Assembly: GCF_016862095.1 (NCBI RefSeq)
Contig: NZ_BOMH01000072.1
Coordinates: 55,800 to 119,799 of the forward strand
Length of the DNA: 64,000 nt
Origin: Actinoplanes cyaneus
GTDB lineage: Bacteria; Actinomycetota; Actinomycetes; Mycobacteriales; Micromonosporaceae
Direction of reading: 5' to 3'
A program made the position numbers and the translations under genes. Each line of letters starts with the position of its first letter. Positions within the stretch are counted from its first letter, which is position 1. The notes beneath the pieces were generated by a model. That model searched no databases and was not told where the DNA came from. It saw nothing but the letters and a program-made list of their open reading frames with translations. This document shows, piece by piece, positions 16,620 to 25,632 of the stretch.

Positions 16620-17936
16620 TCACGGTGACGACCGGCCGGCGCTCCCCGACCGCGGCGGTCCCGAAAACTCGCGATCCGGTCTCGGCATGTCGGACAATTC
16701 GTGCAACTTCGGGCCATCCGTGAACCGTCGGCCCAGCGCCTGGAACGGCAGCTCGATCAACCGGTGGCAGAGACCGCTCACCACCAGCGTCACCCCGAGA
16801 CAGCCCGCAGCCCAGCCGAGTCGCGCCGGGATCCCCGCCGCCCGCGCCTGGACGAGGTGGTCGCCCAGCAGGCGGAGCACGAGCACATGCGTCAGGTACA
16901 CCGAGTAACTGACCGTGCCGAGCCAGGACAGCCATCGGGGCACCCGCCGGCGCTGTGACGCCATGCCCAGACCGAAAACGATCAGCGCCAGGACGACCGC
17001 GCTCAACCAGGAACTCCTGGCCAACGGCTCCGTCATGCCGACCATGTCCCAGATCCCGCCGTACCGGTGGACCGCGAAGACCGCGGCGCCGAGCACCGTG
17101 CCGACCGCCAGCACCGCGCGCCCCACGGCGATCTGCCCCTGCTCCGCGCGGTAGAGCGCGGTCCCGGTGAACATCACGGCCAGGATGACGAAACCCTCCC
17201 ACGGGCCACCCGGCTGGTTCACGGCCAGCAGCCCGAACACCAGCGCCGCCAGCAGAACCGCCCCGGCCACGTGACGGCGGCACACGGCGACCACTCCGAC
17301 GACCAGCACCGCCGCGGCGACCACGGTCAGGTTCCGCAGCGCGAGCGGATCACCGGCGAACCTCCCGGACGGCAGCACCCCGCCGACCACGACCGCCACC
17401 GCGGCCAGCACCATCGCGATCTCCGCGCTGAACCGGTGCACGCGTACCACGAACGCCGCCGTGACCAGCAGGTAGAAGAGCATCTCGTAGGTGAGCGTCC
17501 AGAACTGCTGCTGCACGTTCACGCCGCCGAGCATGTCCTGCAGCATCGTGAGGTGGCTCAGCACCGTCGTGCCGGTGTGCTCCCGGAGCGCGCGCGGCAC
17601 CATCCCCGGCCGCCACACCGACAGCAGCGCCGCCACGGCGAAAACCGCCAGGAACGCCGGGTACAGCCGGAACAACCGGCCGATCCAGAACCGCCGCACG
17701 TCACCCCGCCGCTCGATCGAGGCCGGCACGATGTACCCGCTGACCAGGAAGAAGAGTGTGACGCCGAAGATCCCGGCGTGCGCCACGTGCCGGGTGGCAT
17801 GCTTCAACTCCGGCGCCAGGTAGTCACAGGCATGCTCGAAGACCACCGCCAGGACAGCCAGCCCTCGCAGAGCGTCCAGCCAGCGCAGCCGGCCCGCCCC
17901 ACTCGCCGTCACCAGAGGCTTCGCAAACAGGACCAC
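16620..17936 (-). CDS. Acyltransferase 3 (OafA/YrhL-type) membrane protein
   Basis: A 438-residue integral membrane protein with about ten hydrophobic segments. It starts with the family motif RWLDALRGLAVLAVVFEHACDY; the His is the conserved acyltransferase residue. FFLVSGYIVPASIERRGDVRRFWIGRLFRLYPAF follows. Such enzymes O-acylate sugars of the envelope, polysaccharides or antibiotics using acyl-CoA. The GTG at 17936 lies only six bases after the comEC stop, so it is co-transcribed. Acyltransferases are not part of the usual com-holA cluster, so this may be a local insertion. The last 30 residues are hydrophilic. The gap to holA (16489-16619) holds nothing clear. Confidence 0.88.
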   Translation of the reverse strand: MVLFAKPLVTASGAGRLRWLDALRGLAVLAVVFEHACDYLAPELKHATRHVAHAGIFGVTLFFLVSGYIVPASIERRGDVRRFWIGRLFRLYPAFLAVFAVAALLSVWRPGMVPRALREHTGTTVLSHLTMLQDMLGGVNVQQQFWTLTYEMLFYLLVTAAFVVRVHRFSAEIAMVLAAVAVVVGGVLPSGRFAGDPLALRNLTVVAAAVLVVGVVAVCRRHVAGAVLLAALVFGLLAVNQPGGPWEGFVILAVMFTGTALYRAEQGQIAVGRAVLAVGTVLGAAVFAVHRYGGIWDMVGMTEPLARSSWLSAVVLALIVFGLGMASQRRRVPRWLSWLGTVSYSVYLTHVLVLRLLGDHLVQARAAGIPARLGWAAGCLGVTLVVSGLCHRLIELPFQALGRRFTDGPKLHELSDMPRPDREFSGPPRSGSAGRSSP

Positions 17937-17942
17937 GCCCGT

Positions 17943-20531
17943 TCAACGAGCGGGTCCGGTCCCTCGCACTGTCACGGCGAGGCCGCGGCCGGTGGCGATC
18001 ACGGCGAGGTCGCCCGACTGGTCGGTGCGCATCACCCGGGCGCCGTCCCGGGCCAGGCGTGCCAGCAGGGACGCGTTCGGGTGCCCGTAGTCGTTGTCCA
18101 CGCCGACCGAGACCAGTGCGACCGCCGGGTCCACCGCGTCCAGCAACTCCGGCGACTGCAGCGCGCTGCCGTGATGCGCCACCTTCAGCACGTCCGCCCG
18201 CAGCGCCGCCGAGCCGAGCCGTTCGACCAGGTCGTTCTGCTCCTCGGTCTCGGCGTCGCCGGGCAGCAGCACGGTCCGCCCGGCGATCGTCGCCCGCAGG
18301 ACCAGCGAGTTGTTGTTCGGATCCGAGTTGGTCCCGCGCATGGGTTCCAAGGGCCCCAGGGCGTCCAGGCGCAGACCCCCGATGACGTACGCCCATCCGG
18401 GCCCCACCGCCGACACCGGCGTCCCCGAGGTCCCGGCGGTCCGCGCCACCCGTTCCCGTCCACCGGCCGGCTCGGGCCAGTCCGGTCCGGCCACGGCCGC
18501 CACGGAACGTCCCCGGAACACACCGTCCACCCCGCCGATGTGGTCCACGTGATAGTGGCTGACCACGAAGAGCGCGACCTGCCGGATCCCGAGCCGGCGC
18601 AGGCACCCGTCCACCGGGTCCGGCTCCGGCCCGGCGTCGATCACCACGGCCCGGCCACCGCCGACCGGCAGCACGATCGCGTCGCCCTGCCCGACCGCGC
18701 ACGCCACCACCAGCCAGCCCGGCGGCGGCCACCCGGACGTGAGCAGCCGCACCGGCAGCGCGCCGAGCACCGCGCACGCCGCCACCACCGCGGCCAGCTT
18801 GCGGGCCGCCGCCCGGCGGGCCGCGATCAGCGCCACCACCGTGAGCGCGGCCAGCAGCAACGCCCCGGGCACACCGTCCGGCCAGGGCAGCGACCCGGCC
18901 GGCGCCCGCGCCCCGACCCGCGCGACGAGCACCAGCCACTCGGCCGGCCAGTGCGCGAGCCAGGCGGCGAACTCCGCTCCGGCCGGCCAGACCGGCGACA
19001 GCAGCGCCGCGGCGACCCCGAGCAGCGTGGCCGGGGCGATGGCCGGCACCACGACCAGGTTCGCCGGCACCGCGACCAGGCTCACCGCGCCGGACAGCCC
19101 GGCGATCACCGGGCCGCAGGCCACCTGCGCCGCCGCGGGCACGGCGAGGGCCTCGGCGGCTCCGGTCGGCCAGCCACGGGCGCGCAGCGCGTCCCGCCAG
19201 ACCGGCGCGAGCAGCAACAGACCGGCGGTGGCCAGCACGGACAGCGTGAGCCCGGCGTCCGCGGCCAGTTCCGGGTCGGCCAGCAGCAGCACGGCGGCCG
19301 CGGCTGCCAGCGCGGGGACCGCCACCCGCGGCCGTCCCGACGCGAGGCCGAGCAGCGCGATCGCGCCCATCGTGGCCGCCCGGATCACGCTCGGCGACGG
19401 CCTGGCCAGGATCACGAACCCGACCAGCGCCACACCGCAGAGCACCGCGCAGAGCACCGGGCCGGCACCGGCACGCCGTACGACGAAGAGAATGACGCCC
19501 AGGATGATCGCCACGTTCGAACCGCTCACGGCGTTGAGGTGGGTCATGCCGGTGGCCTGGAAGTCGGCCTCGAGGCTCGGATCGAGGCGGCTGGTGTCCC
19601 CGACGACCAGGCCCGGGAGCAGGCCACCGGAGTCGTCGGGCAGCGGCTCGCAGGCGCGTTGCAGCCCGGCGCGGAGCACCCCGGCGGCGCGCTGGGCCCA
19701 CGACGGCTCCCCGATGAGCTGCGGAGACTTGCGTACGGACACGACGGCCGCCCGCAGATCACCCGGGCGCGGCGGCATCAGCCTGCCCGTGGCGGTCAGC
19801 CGCTGGCCCGGTAACAGGGTGCGCCAGCCCCGGTCGCTGCCGAGCACCAGCGCCCGTGCGGAGAGCCGGATCGGGTCGCCGCCGTCCACGGGCCGGACAC
19901 GTTCCAGCTCGATCGCCACCAGATACGTCGGTGGCCCGGCCGTGCCGGTCAGTGCCCGCGGGTCGTCGCGCACGACCGCCCAGAGCTCCACCGGGTCCCC
20001 GGAGTCGATGAGCGCGACCAGGGGTCGCGCCTCGCGGACGCTGACCCGGGCGGCCGTGGCCGGTGCCCCGCAGCCGGCGCCGAGCGCGATCGCCACGCCG
20101 ATCCACCGCAGGCCGGTCCACGAATGCCGGGGCGGGGCCGGCGTGGACGCGCCCCGGCGCCGCCCGATCGTCGTTGCGCTCCGGCCGTCGCTCGCCGCGC
20201 CCGGTGCCGTGACGTGCCGAGTTGCCGATCTCTCGCCGGCCCGCCCTCCCGCCGCCTCCGCCGCCCTGCTCCTTGCCGGCCCGGCCAGAGCGCCCAGCCC
20301 GGCCAGCACCAGGGCCACTCCGCCGAGGAGCAACCCGTCGCGGGCGCTCAGGTGCAGCGCGCTCAGTGCCGCGAGCCAGACCCCCGCCATGAACCCGGCG
20401 AGCCGCAGATCCGGGGCGGCCCGTCCCCGCTCCGACGCGGCATCCGCGGACGGGCGCGACCGAGCCGGAACGTCTCCCGGCGCCGCCCTCGCGGCCGAAC
20501 CCGGCCGGGTGGGAACATCTCCGGCGGTCAC
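17943..20531 (-). CDS. comEC: ComEC/Rec2-family DNA uptake channel protein
   Basis: An 862-residue polytopic protein with an N-terminal oligonucleotide-binding-like region, the central Competence domain (TGMTHLNAVSGSNVAIILGV, many helices), and a C-terminal metallo-beta-lactamase domain with VSHYHVDHIGG and KVAHHGS. ComEC forms the inner-membrane channel that imports single-stranded DNA in competent bacteria. Actinobacteria keep it although natural competence is rarely shown. The GTG at 20531 overlaps the comEA stop (GTGA), a sign of coupled translation. The metal-binding motifs are intact. Confidence 0.93.
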   Translation of the reverse strand: MTAGDVPTRPGSAARAAPGDVPARSRPSADAASERGRAAPDLRLAGFMAGVWLAALSALHLSARDGLLLGGVALVLAGLGALAGPARSRAAEAAGGRAGERSATRHVTAPGAASDGRSATTIGRRRGASTPAPPRHSWTGLRWIGVAIALGAGCGAPATAARVSVREARPLVALIDSGDPVELWAVVRDDPRALTGTAGPPTYLVAIELERVRPVDGGDPIRLSARALVLGSDRGWRTLLPGQRLTATGRLMPPRPGDLRAAVVSVRKSPQLIGEPSWAQRAAGVLRAGLQRACEPLPDDSGGLLPGLVVGDTSRLDPSLEADFQATGMTHLNAVSGSNVAIILGVILFVVRRAGAGPVLCAVLCGVALVGFVILARPSPSVIRAATMGAIALLGLASGRPRVAVPALAAAAAVLLLADPELAADAGLTLSVLATAGLLLLAPVWRDALRARGWPTGAAEALAVPAAAQVACGPVIAGLSGAVSLVAVPANLVVVPAIAPATLLGVAAALLSPVWPAGAEFAAWLAHWPAEWLVLVARVGARAPAGSLPWPDGVPGALLLAALTVVALIAARRAAARKLAAVVAACAVLGALPVRLLTSGWPPPGWLVVACAVGQGDAIVLPVGGGRAVVIDAGPEPDPVDGCLRRLGIRQVALFVVSHYHVDHIGGVDGVFRGRSVAAVAGPDWPEPAGGRERVARTAGTSGTPVSAVGPGWAYVIGGLRLDALGPLEPMRGTNSDPNNNSLVLRATIAGRTVLLPGDAETEEQNDLVERLGSAALRADVLKVAHHGSALQSPELLDAVDPAVALVSVGVDNDYGHPNASLLARLARDGARVMRTDQSGDLAVIATGRGLAVTVRGTGPAR

Positions 20532-21667
20532 ACCGTCACCAGGTCTTTGAGCTGCTCGTAGCGCGCGTCACCGATGCCGTCCACCTTGCGCAGATCGGTC
20601 ACCGCCCGGAAGCCGCCCTGCGCGTCGCGTGCGTCAAGGATGCGCTGGGCCAGGACCGGGCCCACCCCGGGCAGCTTGTCGAGGTCGGCCAGCGTCGCCG
20701 TGTTCAGGTTGATCAGGCCACCACCCGCCCCGGCTGCCCCCGTGCCGGCCGGGGCCGGAGCGGTCGTGACGCCGGGCGGCACGGCGACCCCCACCATGAT
20801 CAGCTCGCCGTCGGTGACCTTGCGGGCCAGGTTGAGGGTGGACACGTCCACGCCGGGTTCGGCTCCGCCCGCGGCGGTCAGCGCGTCCGCCACCCGGGCG
20901 CCGGGCGCCAGCCGGACCAGACCGGGTCTGCGGACCTTGCCGCCGACCGCGACGACCACCTCGGCCGGCGAGGCCCCGGCGGTGGCGGGGGCGGCAGGGG
21001 CCGCAGGGGCGGGTGCACCGCTGCCCGCGGTGGCCGCCGCGCTCGCCGTGGGGGCGGTCGCGAGCGGCTCCACCCGGGGCCGGGCCCGCCAGGCCAGGAA
21101 CGCGGCGACCAGCGCGACCACCACCGCGACCGCGGCCAGCGCCCGGACACCGGGCCGGCCGGGGTCGAAGGCGTGCAGCCACTTCCGCGGACCGCCCTCG
21201 TCCTCGCCGCCGCCGAAGGCGCCCTTGCCGGGAAGCGCCGGCTCGGGAGGGTCCTCGATCTTCCAGGCATACCGCTCGTCGAACGGCTCCGCCCAATCCT
21301 GAGCAGGCACCGCAGCGCCCACCCCGGGGGCGCCACCCCCGGGAAACCCGGAAGGCAACGGAACCCTGCCGGTCCGGTCAGCTCCGCCAGGCAGACCACG
21401 TCCATCACCCCTCGATCCACCGAAACCACCACCGGCGAGGGCGGGACCGGCCGGGTCACCGGAACGGGTGGACCCGGTAGCACCGCCCGGAGGGTCGGAG
21501 AATCCTTGATCGTCGATCTCGGACCACGCCGGAACAACGTCCGACCACCGCAACGGCCCGCTGCCGGCCGCCGGCTCACCCCGGGCCGGCGCGCGTGCCG
21601 GCCCTGCGTCGTGCAGTGCCCGCATCCGGGCCGCCACGACGTCGTCGGTATCCTTCGCCTCTCGCAC
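20528..21667 (-). CDS. comEA: ComEA-like DNA-binding protein with long N-terminal extension
   Basis: A 379-residue protein. Residues 1-170 are hydrophilic, Gly/Pro-rich and probably cytoplasmic. One membrane helix follows (about 176-194, LAAVAVVVALVAAFLAW), then an Ala/Pro linker, a SLBB domain (VVVAVGGKVRRPGLVRLAPG onward) and a C-terminal helix-hairpin-helix pair (GLINLNTATLADLDKLPGVGPVLAQRI, KVDGIGDARYEQLKDLV). ComEA binds double-stranded DNA outside the membrane and passes it to ComEC. The GTG start at 21667 is 106 bases from a divergent methyltransferase gene; two DnaA-box-like sites lie between. The long cytoplasmic arm exceeds the usual ComEA length. Confidence 0.9.
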   Translation of the reverse strand: MREAKDTDDVVAARMRALHDAGPARAPARGEPAAGSGPLRWSDVVPAWSEIDDQGFSDPPGGATGSTRSGDPAGPALAGGGFGGSRGDGRGLPGGADRTGRVPLPSGFPGGGAPGVGAAVPAQDWAEPFDERYAWKIEDPPEPALPGKGAFGGGEDEGGPRKWLHAFDPGRPGVRALAAVAVVVALVAAFLAWRARPRVEPLATAPTASAAATAGSGAPAPAAPAAPATAGASPAEVVVAVGGKVRRPGLVRLAPGARVADALTAAGGAEPGVDVSTLNLARKVTDGELIMVGVAVPPGVTTAPAPAGTGAAGAGGGLINLNTATLADLDKLPGVGPVLAQRILDARDAQGGFRAVTDLRKVDGIGDARYEQLKDLVTV

Positions 21668-21711
21668 GGGGTCGAAGTCTGGGACTTCCGCCGGGCCGGT
21701 GCCGGCGAGGC

Positions 21712-21737
21712 TGTGGACAGACCGGCACTGTGGACAA
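21712..21737 (-). promoter_or_regulatory. Pair of DnaA-box-like nonamers
   Basis: Read on the minus strand, CTGTCCACA (21712-21720) and TTGTCCACA (21729-21737) lie 17 bases apart start to start, in the comEA/methyltransferase gap. TTGTCCACA is the high-GC actinobacterial DnaA box. Sequence match only; no binding data. Confidence 0.45.
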
Positions 21738-21773
21738 CCTCCACGATCTTGCCCGATCTGCTAAGGACGTCGT

Positions 21774-22592
21774 GTGACCGAAGAAGAGGCGATCCTCCGG
21801 CTACGGGCCGCGGGCTGTGTCTTCGCCGAGGACGAGGCCGCGGTGCTGACCGGGGTCGCGCCCGGCGGCCGGGCCCTGGCGGCGCTGGTCGAACGCCGCT
21901 GCGCGGGCGAGCCGCTGGAGCAGGTGGTCGGTTTCGCGGACTTCTGCGGGGTCCGGGTCCGGCTGCGCCCGGGCGTCTTCGTCCCCCGCCTCCGCAGCGA
22001 GCTGCTGGTCCGGGTCGCCGCCGAGGAACTCCTGGGCGCCGCCGGGGCACGCCGGGCCGCCGGGGCACGCCGGGCCGCCGGGAGCACGGGGCAGCACCCG
22101 GCCCCACTCGTCGTGGACCTCTGCTGCGGCTCCGGAGCGCTCGGTCTCGCCGTACGGGAAAAGGTGTCCGGAATTGATCTGCACGCCGCCGACCTGGACC
22201 CGGTCGCGGTCGCTTGCGCCACCGACAACCTGGGCGCGAACGTGCACCAGGGTGACCTCTTCACCGCCCTCCCGCCGCAGCTCCGGGGGCGGATCGACGT
22301 CCTGCTGGCCAACGTCCCCTACGTCGCGACCAGGCACCTCCCGTTCCTCCCGGCCGAGGCCCGTGACCACGAGCCGCGCACGGCGCTGGACGGCGGCGAC
22401 GACGGCCTCACGGTTCTGCGGGCCGTCCTGGCCGGCGCGCGCACCTGGCTGGCGCCCGGCGGACTCCTGCTCTCCGAGATCACCGAGGCTCAGGCCACGG
22501 CCGCGTGCAACGCCGTCGCCGGGAACGGATTGACGCCTTCCGTGGTCACCGACGATGATCTCGACGCCCGTGTGATCACCGCGAGACGATAG
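21774..22592 (+). CDS. PrmC/HemK-related putative protein N5-glutamine methyltransferase
   Basis: A 272-residue SAM-dependent methyltransferase. It has an N-terminal helical domain (AGEPLEQVVGFADFCGVRVRLRPGVFVPR), SAM motif I VVDLCCGSGALGLAV and motif IV LLANVPYVAT. True PrmC, which methylates release factors, has NPPY at this place; NVPY marks the PrmC-related branch. The target is therefore uncertain. Before motif I there is an in-frame 18-base DNA repeat giving GARRAAGARRAAG (about 22038-22083). The start is GTG at 21774 with AAGGA six bases upstream. It is followed by a gene of unknown function after eight bases. Confidence 0.82.
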   Translation: MTEEEAILRLRAAGCVFAEDEAAVLTGVAPGGRALAALVERRCAGEPLEQVVGFADFCGVRVRLRPGVFVPRLRSELLVRVAAEELLGAAGARRAAGARRAAGSTGQHPAPLVVDLCCGSGALGLAVREKVSGIDLHAADLDPVAVACATDNLGANVHQGDLFTALPPQLRGRIDVLLANVPYVATRHLPFLPAEARDHEPRTALDGGDDGLTVLRAVLAGARTWLAPGGLLLSEITEAQATAACNAVAGNGLTPSVVTDDDLDARVITARR

Positions 22593-22600
22593 GCAGCAGC

Positions 22601-23644
22601 GTGGGGCTGTTACGCAGGGTCGCCCGTGCCCGGCTGGCCAACAGGGTCATCCGGCGGCTGCGGCGTGCGGGTGTGCCGGAGGTCCGCTATCACCGGGCCG
22701 GTTTCGAGGTCCGATTCACGCTGCCGGGCGACGACCAGCCGACCATTCTGCCGCTGACGCCGCTGCTCGGGCGCAACCGCCGTGAGCTGGGCGAACATCT
22801 GGCGGGTGTGCTAGGGACCGGCAACGTTCCGCGGGATTGGGCGAGCGCGGCGCCGCTGCTGCGCCCGGTGCTGCGCGGCGCCGCGCCGGGCTCGCCGCTG
22901 CGCCGCCCGGCCTTGCCGTTCCTGTCCGAGTTCGTCGTGGTCGATCATCCCGAGACGATGACGTACGTCACCCCGGCGCAACTGGTCCTCTGGAACGTCA
23001 CCGCCGATCGGGTCTTCGACGCCGCCCGCGCGAATCTGCCCGGCGCGGTGTTGCACGGCAGCCCGTCGGGCAAGCCGGTCGTGGTGCGTTTCGTGGACGA
23101 CGGGAACGCGTACTGGACCTCGCACCTGCTGCTCCCCGGCTGGCTGGACCGTCTCGCGGAGCAGGTCGGCGGCCGTCCCGTCGCGTTCGCGCCGGAGCGT
23201 GGCACGTTGCTCGTCACCGCCGACGACCCGGATCTGGTGCGGGCGTTGTTCGTGCAGGCCGAGGAGATCTACGCGAAGTCGACACGGTCGCTGACCCCGA
23301 TGGCGTACGTCGGTGACCGTGACGGCTGCCCGATCCCCTACCCCGCGCCACCCGGCCATCCGCTGCACCACGTGGTGTCGCGCGCCGAGCGGATCCTGGC
23401 CGTCGAGGAGTACAACCGGCAGGCCGCCGAGTTGCCCGGGGCCGCGGGGTTGCGGCTGACCGGCTCGGACGAGAGCGGCTGGCGGACGCAGGCGCTGTGG
23501 GTGGCCGACACCCCGGCGCTGCTTCCGGTGGCCGACGAGGTGCTGCTCGGCGAGAGTCGGATCCTGCCGTGGCACGAGCTGGACCTGGCCCCGGTCGACG
23601 GCCTCAGCCCGGAACGCCGGCGAGCGCAGGGCTGGCCGGCGTAG
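22601..23644 (+). CDS. Uncharacterised protein, DUF1444-like
   Basis: A 347-residue soluble protein. The segment FVVVDHPETMTYVTPAQLVLWNVTADRVFDAARANL resembles the DUF1444/YtpQ pattern, and the later parts (VRFVDDGNAYWTSHLLLPGWLDRLAEQVGG, FAPERGTLLVTADDPDLVRALFVQAEEIY) fit the same family loosely. No catalytic motif is visible, and no function is known. The GTG at 22601 sits eight bases after the methyltransferase stop with a weak ribosome site (AGGCAG), so the two are probably co-transcribed. The alternative is a family specific to actinobacteria. Confidence 0.65.
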   Translation: MGLLRRVARARLANRVIRRLRRAGVPEVRYHRAGFEVRFTLPGDDQPTILPLTPLLGRNRRELGEHLAGVLGTGNVPRDWASAAPLLRPVLRGAAPGSPLRRPALPFLSEFVVVDHPETMTYVTPAQLVLWNVTADRVFDAARANLPGAVLHGSPSGKPVVVRFVDDGNAYWTSHLLLPGWLDRLAEQVGGRPVAFAPERGTLLVTADDPDLVRALFVQAEEIYAKSTRSLTPMAYVGDRDGCPIPYPAPPGHPLHHVVSRAERILAVEEYNRQAAELPGAAGLRLTGSDESGWRTQALWVADTPALLPVADEVLLGESRILPWHELDLAPVDGLSPERRRAQGWPA

Positions 23645-23676
23645 GCGATGTTTTCGCAGTGCGGCCGAGGAGGGGC

Positions 23677-24525
23677 CTACTCGCGCCGGTGCACGACGAC
23701 ACCGGCCAGCCCCGGCCCGGTGTGCGCGGCCACGACAGCCCCCACCTCGGTGAGATAGCAGTCCCGCAGCCGATCCCCGAGCCGCATCGTGATCGCGTCC
23801 ACCAGCGCGGAAGCCCGCTCCGGCGTCCCCAGGTGGTGGACCGCGATGTCGGCCTCACCCGGCCCCGCGGCCTCGACGGCGAGGTCGACCAGCCGGCTCA
23901 GCGCGCGCCCGGCCGTGCGCACCTTGTCGCGCACCACCACGGCCCCGTCCACCACGTGCAGGATCGGCTTGACCGACAGCGCCGTCCCGAGCAGGGCCGA
24001 GGCCGCCCCGATCCGGCCGCCGCGGCGCAGGAACTCCAGCGTGTCGACGTAGAACAGGGTGCTGACGCGTTCCGCGTGGTCGGCGGCGACCCGGCGTACC
24101 GCATCGAGATCCTGACCTTGAACTGCCGCCGTGGCGGCGGCGAGCGCGGGAAAGCCGAGCCCCATCGCCGCGGTGCCGCTGTCCACCACCTGGACGCGCG
24201 GGCCGATCTCGGCGGCGGCGAGCTGCGCGGCCTCGAACGTGCCGGAGAGCTTGGCGGACAGGTGCACGGAGACGATCCCGTCCGCCCCGCCGGCCAGCAG
24301 CTTGCGGTAGACCTCGACGAACTGGGAGGGGGCGGGCCGGGACGTGCTGACCGAGGAGCGGCGCCCGCCGAGCGCCCGGGCCACCTCGGCCGGGGCGATC
24401 TCGAGGCCCTCCAGGCCGTCCCAGCCGTTGATCACGACGGTGAGCGGCACGATGGTCAGCTCATACTGCCCGCTCAGCTCGGCGGGCAGATATGCCGTGG
24501 AATCGGTGACGACCGCGATGGTCAT
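23677..24525 (-). CDS. DegV-family fatty-acid-binding protein
   Basis: A 282-residue protein with DegV hallmarks: IAVVTDSTAYLP at the start, VSTSRPAPSQFVEVYRKLLAGGADGIVSVHLSAKLSGT (Thr/Ser lipid-head contacts), VDSGTAAMGLGFPALAAA and VDTLEFLRRGGRIG. DegV/FakB proteins bind fatty acids and, in Firmicutes, present them to the FakA kinase; no fakA is in view. The ATG at 24525 is six bases after TACAGT (24532-24537 on the minus strand), a leaderless layout. It lies after the nadD-rsfS-phosphatase-lipoprotein unit, matching the position of degV beside that cluster in mycobacteria. Confidence 0.92.
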   Translation of the reverse strand: MTIAVVTDSTAYLPAELSGQYELTIVPLTVVINGWDGLEGLEIAPAEVARALGGRRSSVSTSRPAPSQFVEVYRKLLAGGADGIVSVHLSAKLSGTFEAAQLAAAEIGPRVQVVDSGTAAMGLGFPALAAATAAVQGQDLDAVRRVAADHAERVSTLFYVDTLEFLRRGGRIGAASALLGTALSVKPILHVVDGAVVVRDKVRTAGRALSRLVDLAVEAAGPGEADIAVHHLGTPERASALVDAITMRLGDRLRDCYLTEVGAVVAAHTGPGLAGVVVHRRE

Positions 24526-24559
24526 GCACGAACTGTACTGATCGGGTGCCCGCCGGGGA

Positions 24560-24988
24560 TCAACCCGGTGTGACCGCGGACACCAGGAACGGCTCCCCCT
24601 GCTGGCAGGTCGACATCATGCCGGGCTGCGGGGTGCCGGTGACGCTCACCTTGCTGCCCGGCGTGACCGCCGATCGCAGCGTCTCGTCCTTGAAGACCAG
24701 CAGGTGGGTGCCACCGCCGGTCTCGGTGAGAAGCGTGCAGTTCGGCTCGACGCCGGAGGCGACCGTCCCGGTGATCGTGGTGGTGTTGCCGGCCGCCGGC
24801 TTGCCGGGCCTGGTGGCCTCGGGCAGAGCGGACGGCGGCAGATCCGCTGCGGAAGAGGCCGCGGCGGAGGAGGCCCCGGCGGACGGCACCGAGCCGGACG
24901 AGGTCGACGCGGCCTCGTCCGACCCGTTCGCACAACCGGCGACGAGCAGCAGGAGAAGAGCGGCAGGCACGACAGTTCGACGGATCAT
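24560..24988 (-). CDS. Small secreted lipoprotein
   Basis: A 142-residue protein with a lipoprotein signal: MIRRTVVPAALLLLLVAGC, the lipobox Cys at 19. A Ser/Ala-rich linker follows (about 20-60), then a compact domain with ITGTVASGVEPNCTLLT, HLLVFKDETLRSAVTPGSKVSVTGTPQPGMMSTC, probably a small OB-like beta-barrel with two Cys that could pair. The function is unknown. Its ATG overlaps the stop of the phosphatase gene (ATGA), so it is the last gene of the nadD operon. Confidence 0.75.
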   Translation of the reverse strand: MIRRTVVPAALLLLLVAGCANGSDEAASTSSGSVPSAGASSAAASSAADLPPSALPEATRPGKPAAGNTTTITGTVASGVEPNCTLLTETGGGTHLLVFKDETLRSAVTPGSKVSVTGTPQPGMMSTCQQGEPFLVSAVTPG

Positions 24989-25632
24989 GGCGCTTGGACG
25001 CTCTCGGAGGCCGATCGGTTCCCCTCGGCGGGGACCCCCACGTTGTACGCCGACAACTGCCATCCGGGCCCCTCCTCCAGGGTCAGCTCGATCCAGTGAC
25101 AGTTGCGCAGCGCCCGCAGCGTGCGGACCTGCTCGCCGGGCCAGCCGAGCAGGTGGGCGAGACCCTGCCGGGCGGCCGCCCCGTGGGTGGCGACCACCAC
25201 GACGCCGCCGGGCGCCAGGGCGGCCGCGTCCTGAAACGCCTCGCTGACCCGCTTGCCGAGGTCGTCGAGGGTCTCGACGTCGTCGCCGACCACGTCCTCG
25301 CCGGCCCGCCAGCGGGCGATCCCGGCGGGGTGCCGGGCCTCGATCTCGGCACGGGTCAGGCCCTGCCACTCGCCGAAGAACCGCTCACGGAGCCGCTCGT
25401 CGTGAGTGGCCGCCAGCCCGGTGACAGCGGACAGCGCGGCCGCGGTGTCCGCGGCCCGCCGCAGGTCGCTGGCGACGATCGCGGCCGGCCGCAGCGCCGC
25501 CAGCGTCTGTGCCGACCGCTCCGCCTGCCGGCGGCCGAGATCGTTGAGCGGCACGTCGGCCTGGCCCTGGAAGCGGCCGGCCGCGTTCCAGTCGGTGTTG
25601 CCGTGCCGCCAGACGATGAGGCGGGTGGTCAC
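24985..25632 (-). CDS. Histidine phosphatase (phosphoglycerate-mutase fold), GpgP-like
   Basis: A 215-residue enzyme. The catalytic motif is LIVWRHGNTDWNAAGRFQG, with phospho-accepting His at position 9. FGEWQGLT, the second catalytic His in VVVATHGAAAR and the usual arginines are present. In mycobacteria the gene at this position after rsfS (Rv2419c) is glucosyl-3-phosphoglycerate phosphatase, which acts in methylglucose lipopolysaccharide synthesis; the same role here is inferred from position. The GTG at 25632 overlaps the rsfS stop (GTGA), and the end overlaps the lipoprotein start. Confidence 0.87.
   Translation of the reverse strand: MTTRLIVWRHGNTDWNAAGRFQGQADVPLNDLGRRQAERSAQTLAALRPAAIVASDLRRAADTAAALSAVTGLAATHDERLRERFFGEWQGLTRAEIEARHPAGIARWRAGEDVVGDDVETLDDLGKRVSEAFQDAAALAPGGVVVVATHGAAARQGLAHLLGWPGEQVRTLRALRNCHWIELTLEEGPGWQLSAYNVGVPAEGNRSASESVQAP

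Noticed and set aside
21712..21737. DnaA boxes as a replication origin
   Set aside because: Only two boxes, no AT-rich unwinding element, and none of dnaA, dnaN or rpmH nearby.
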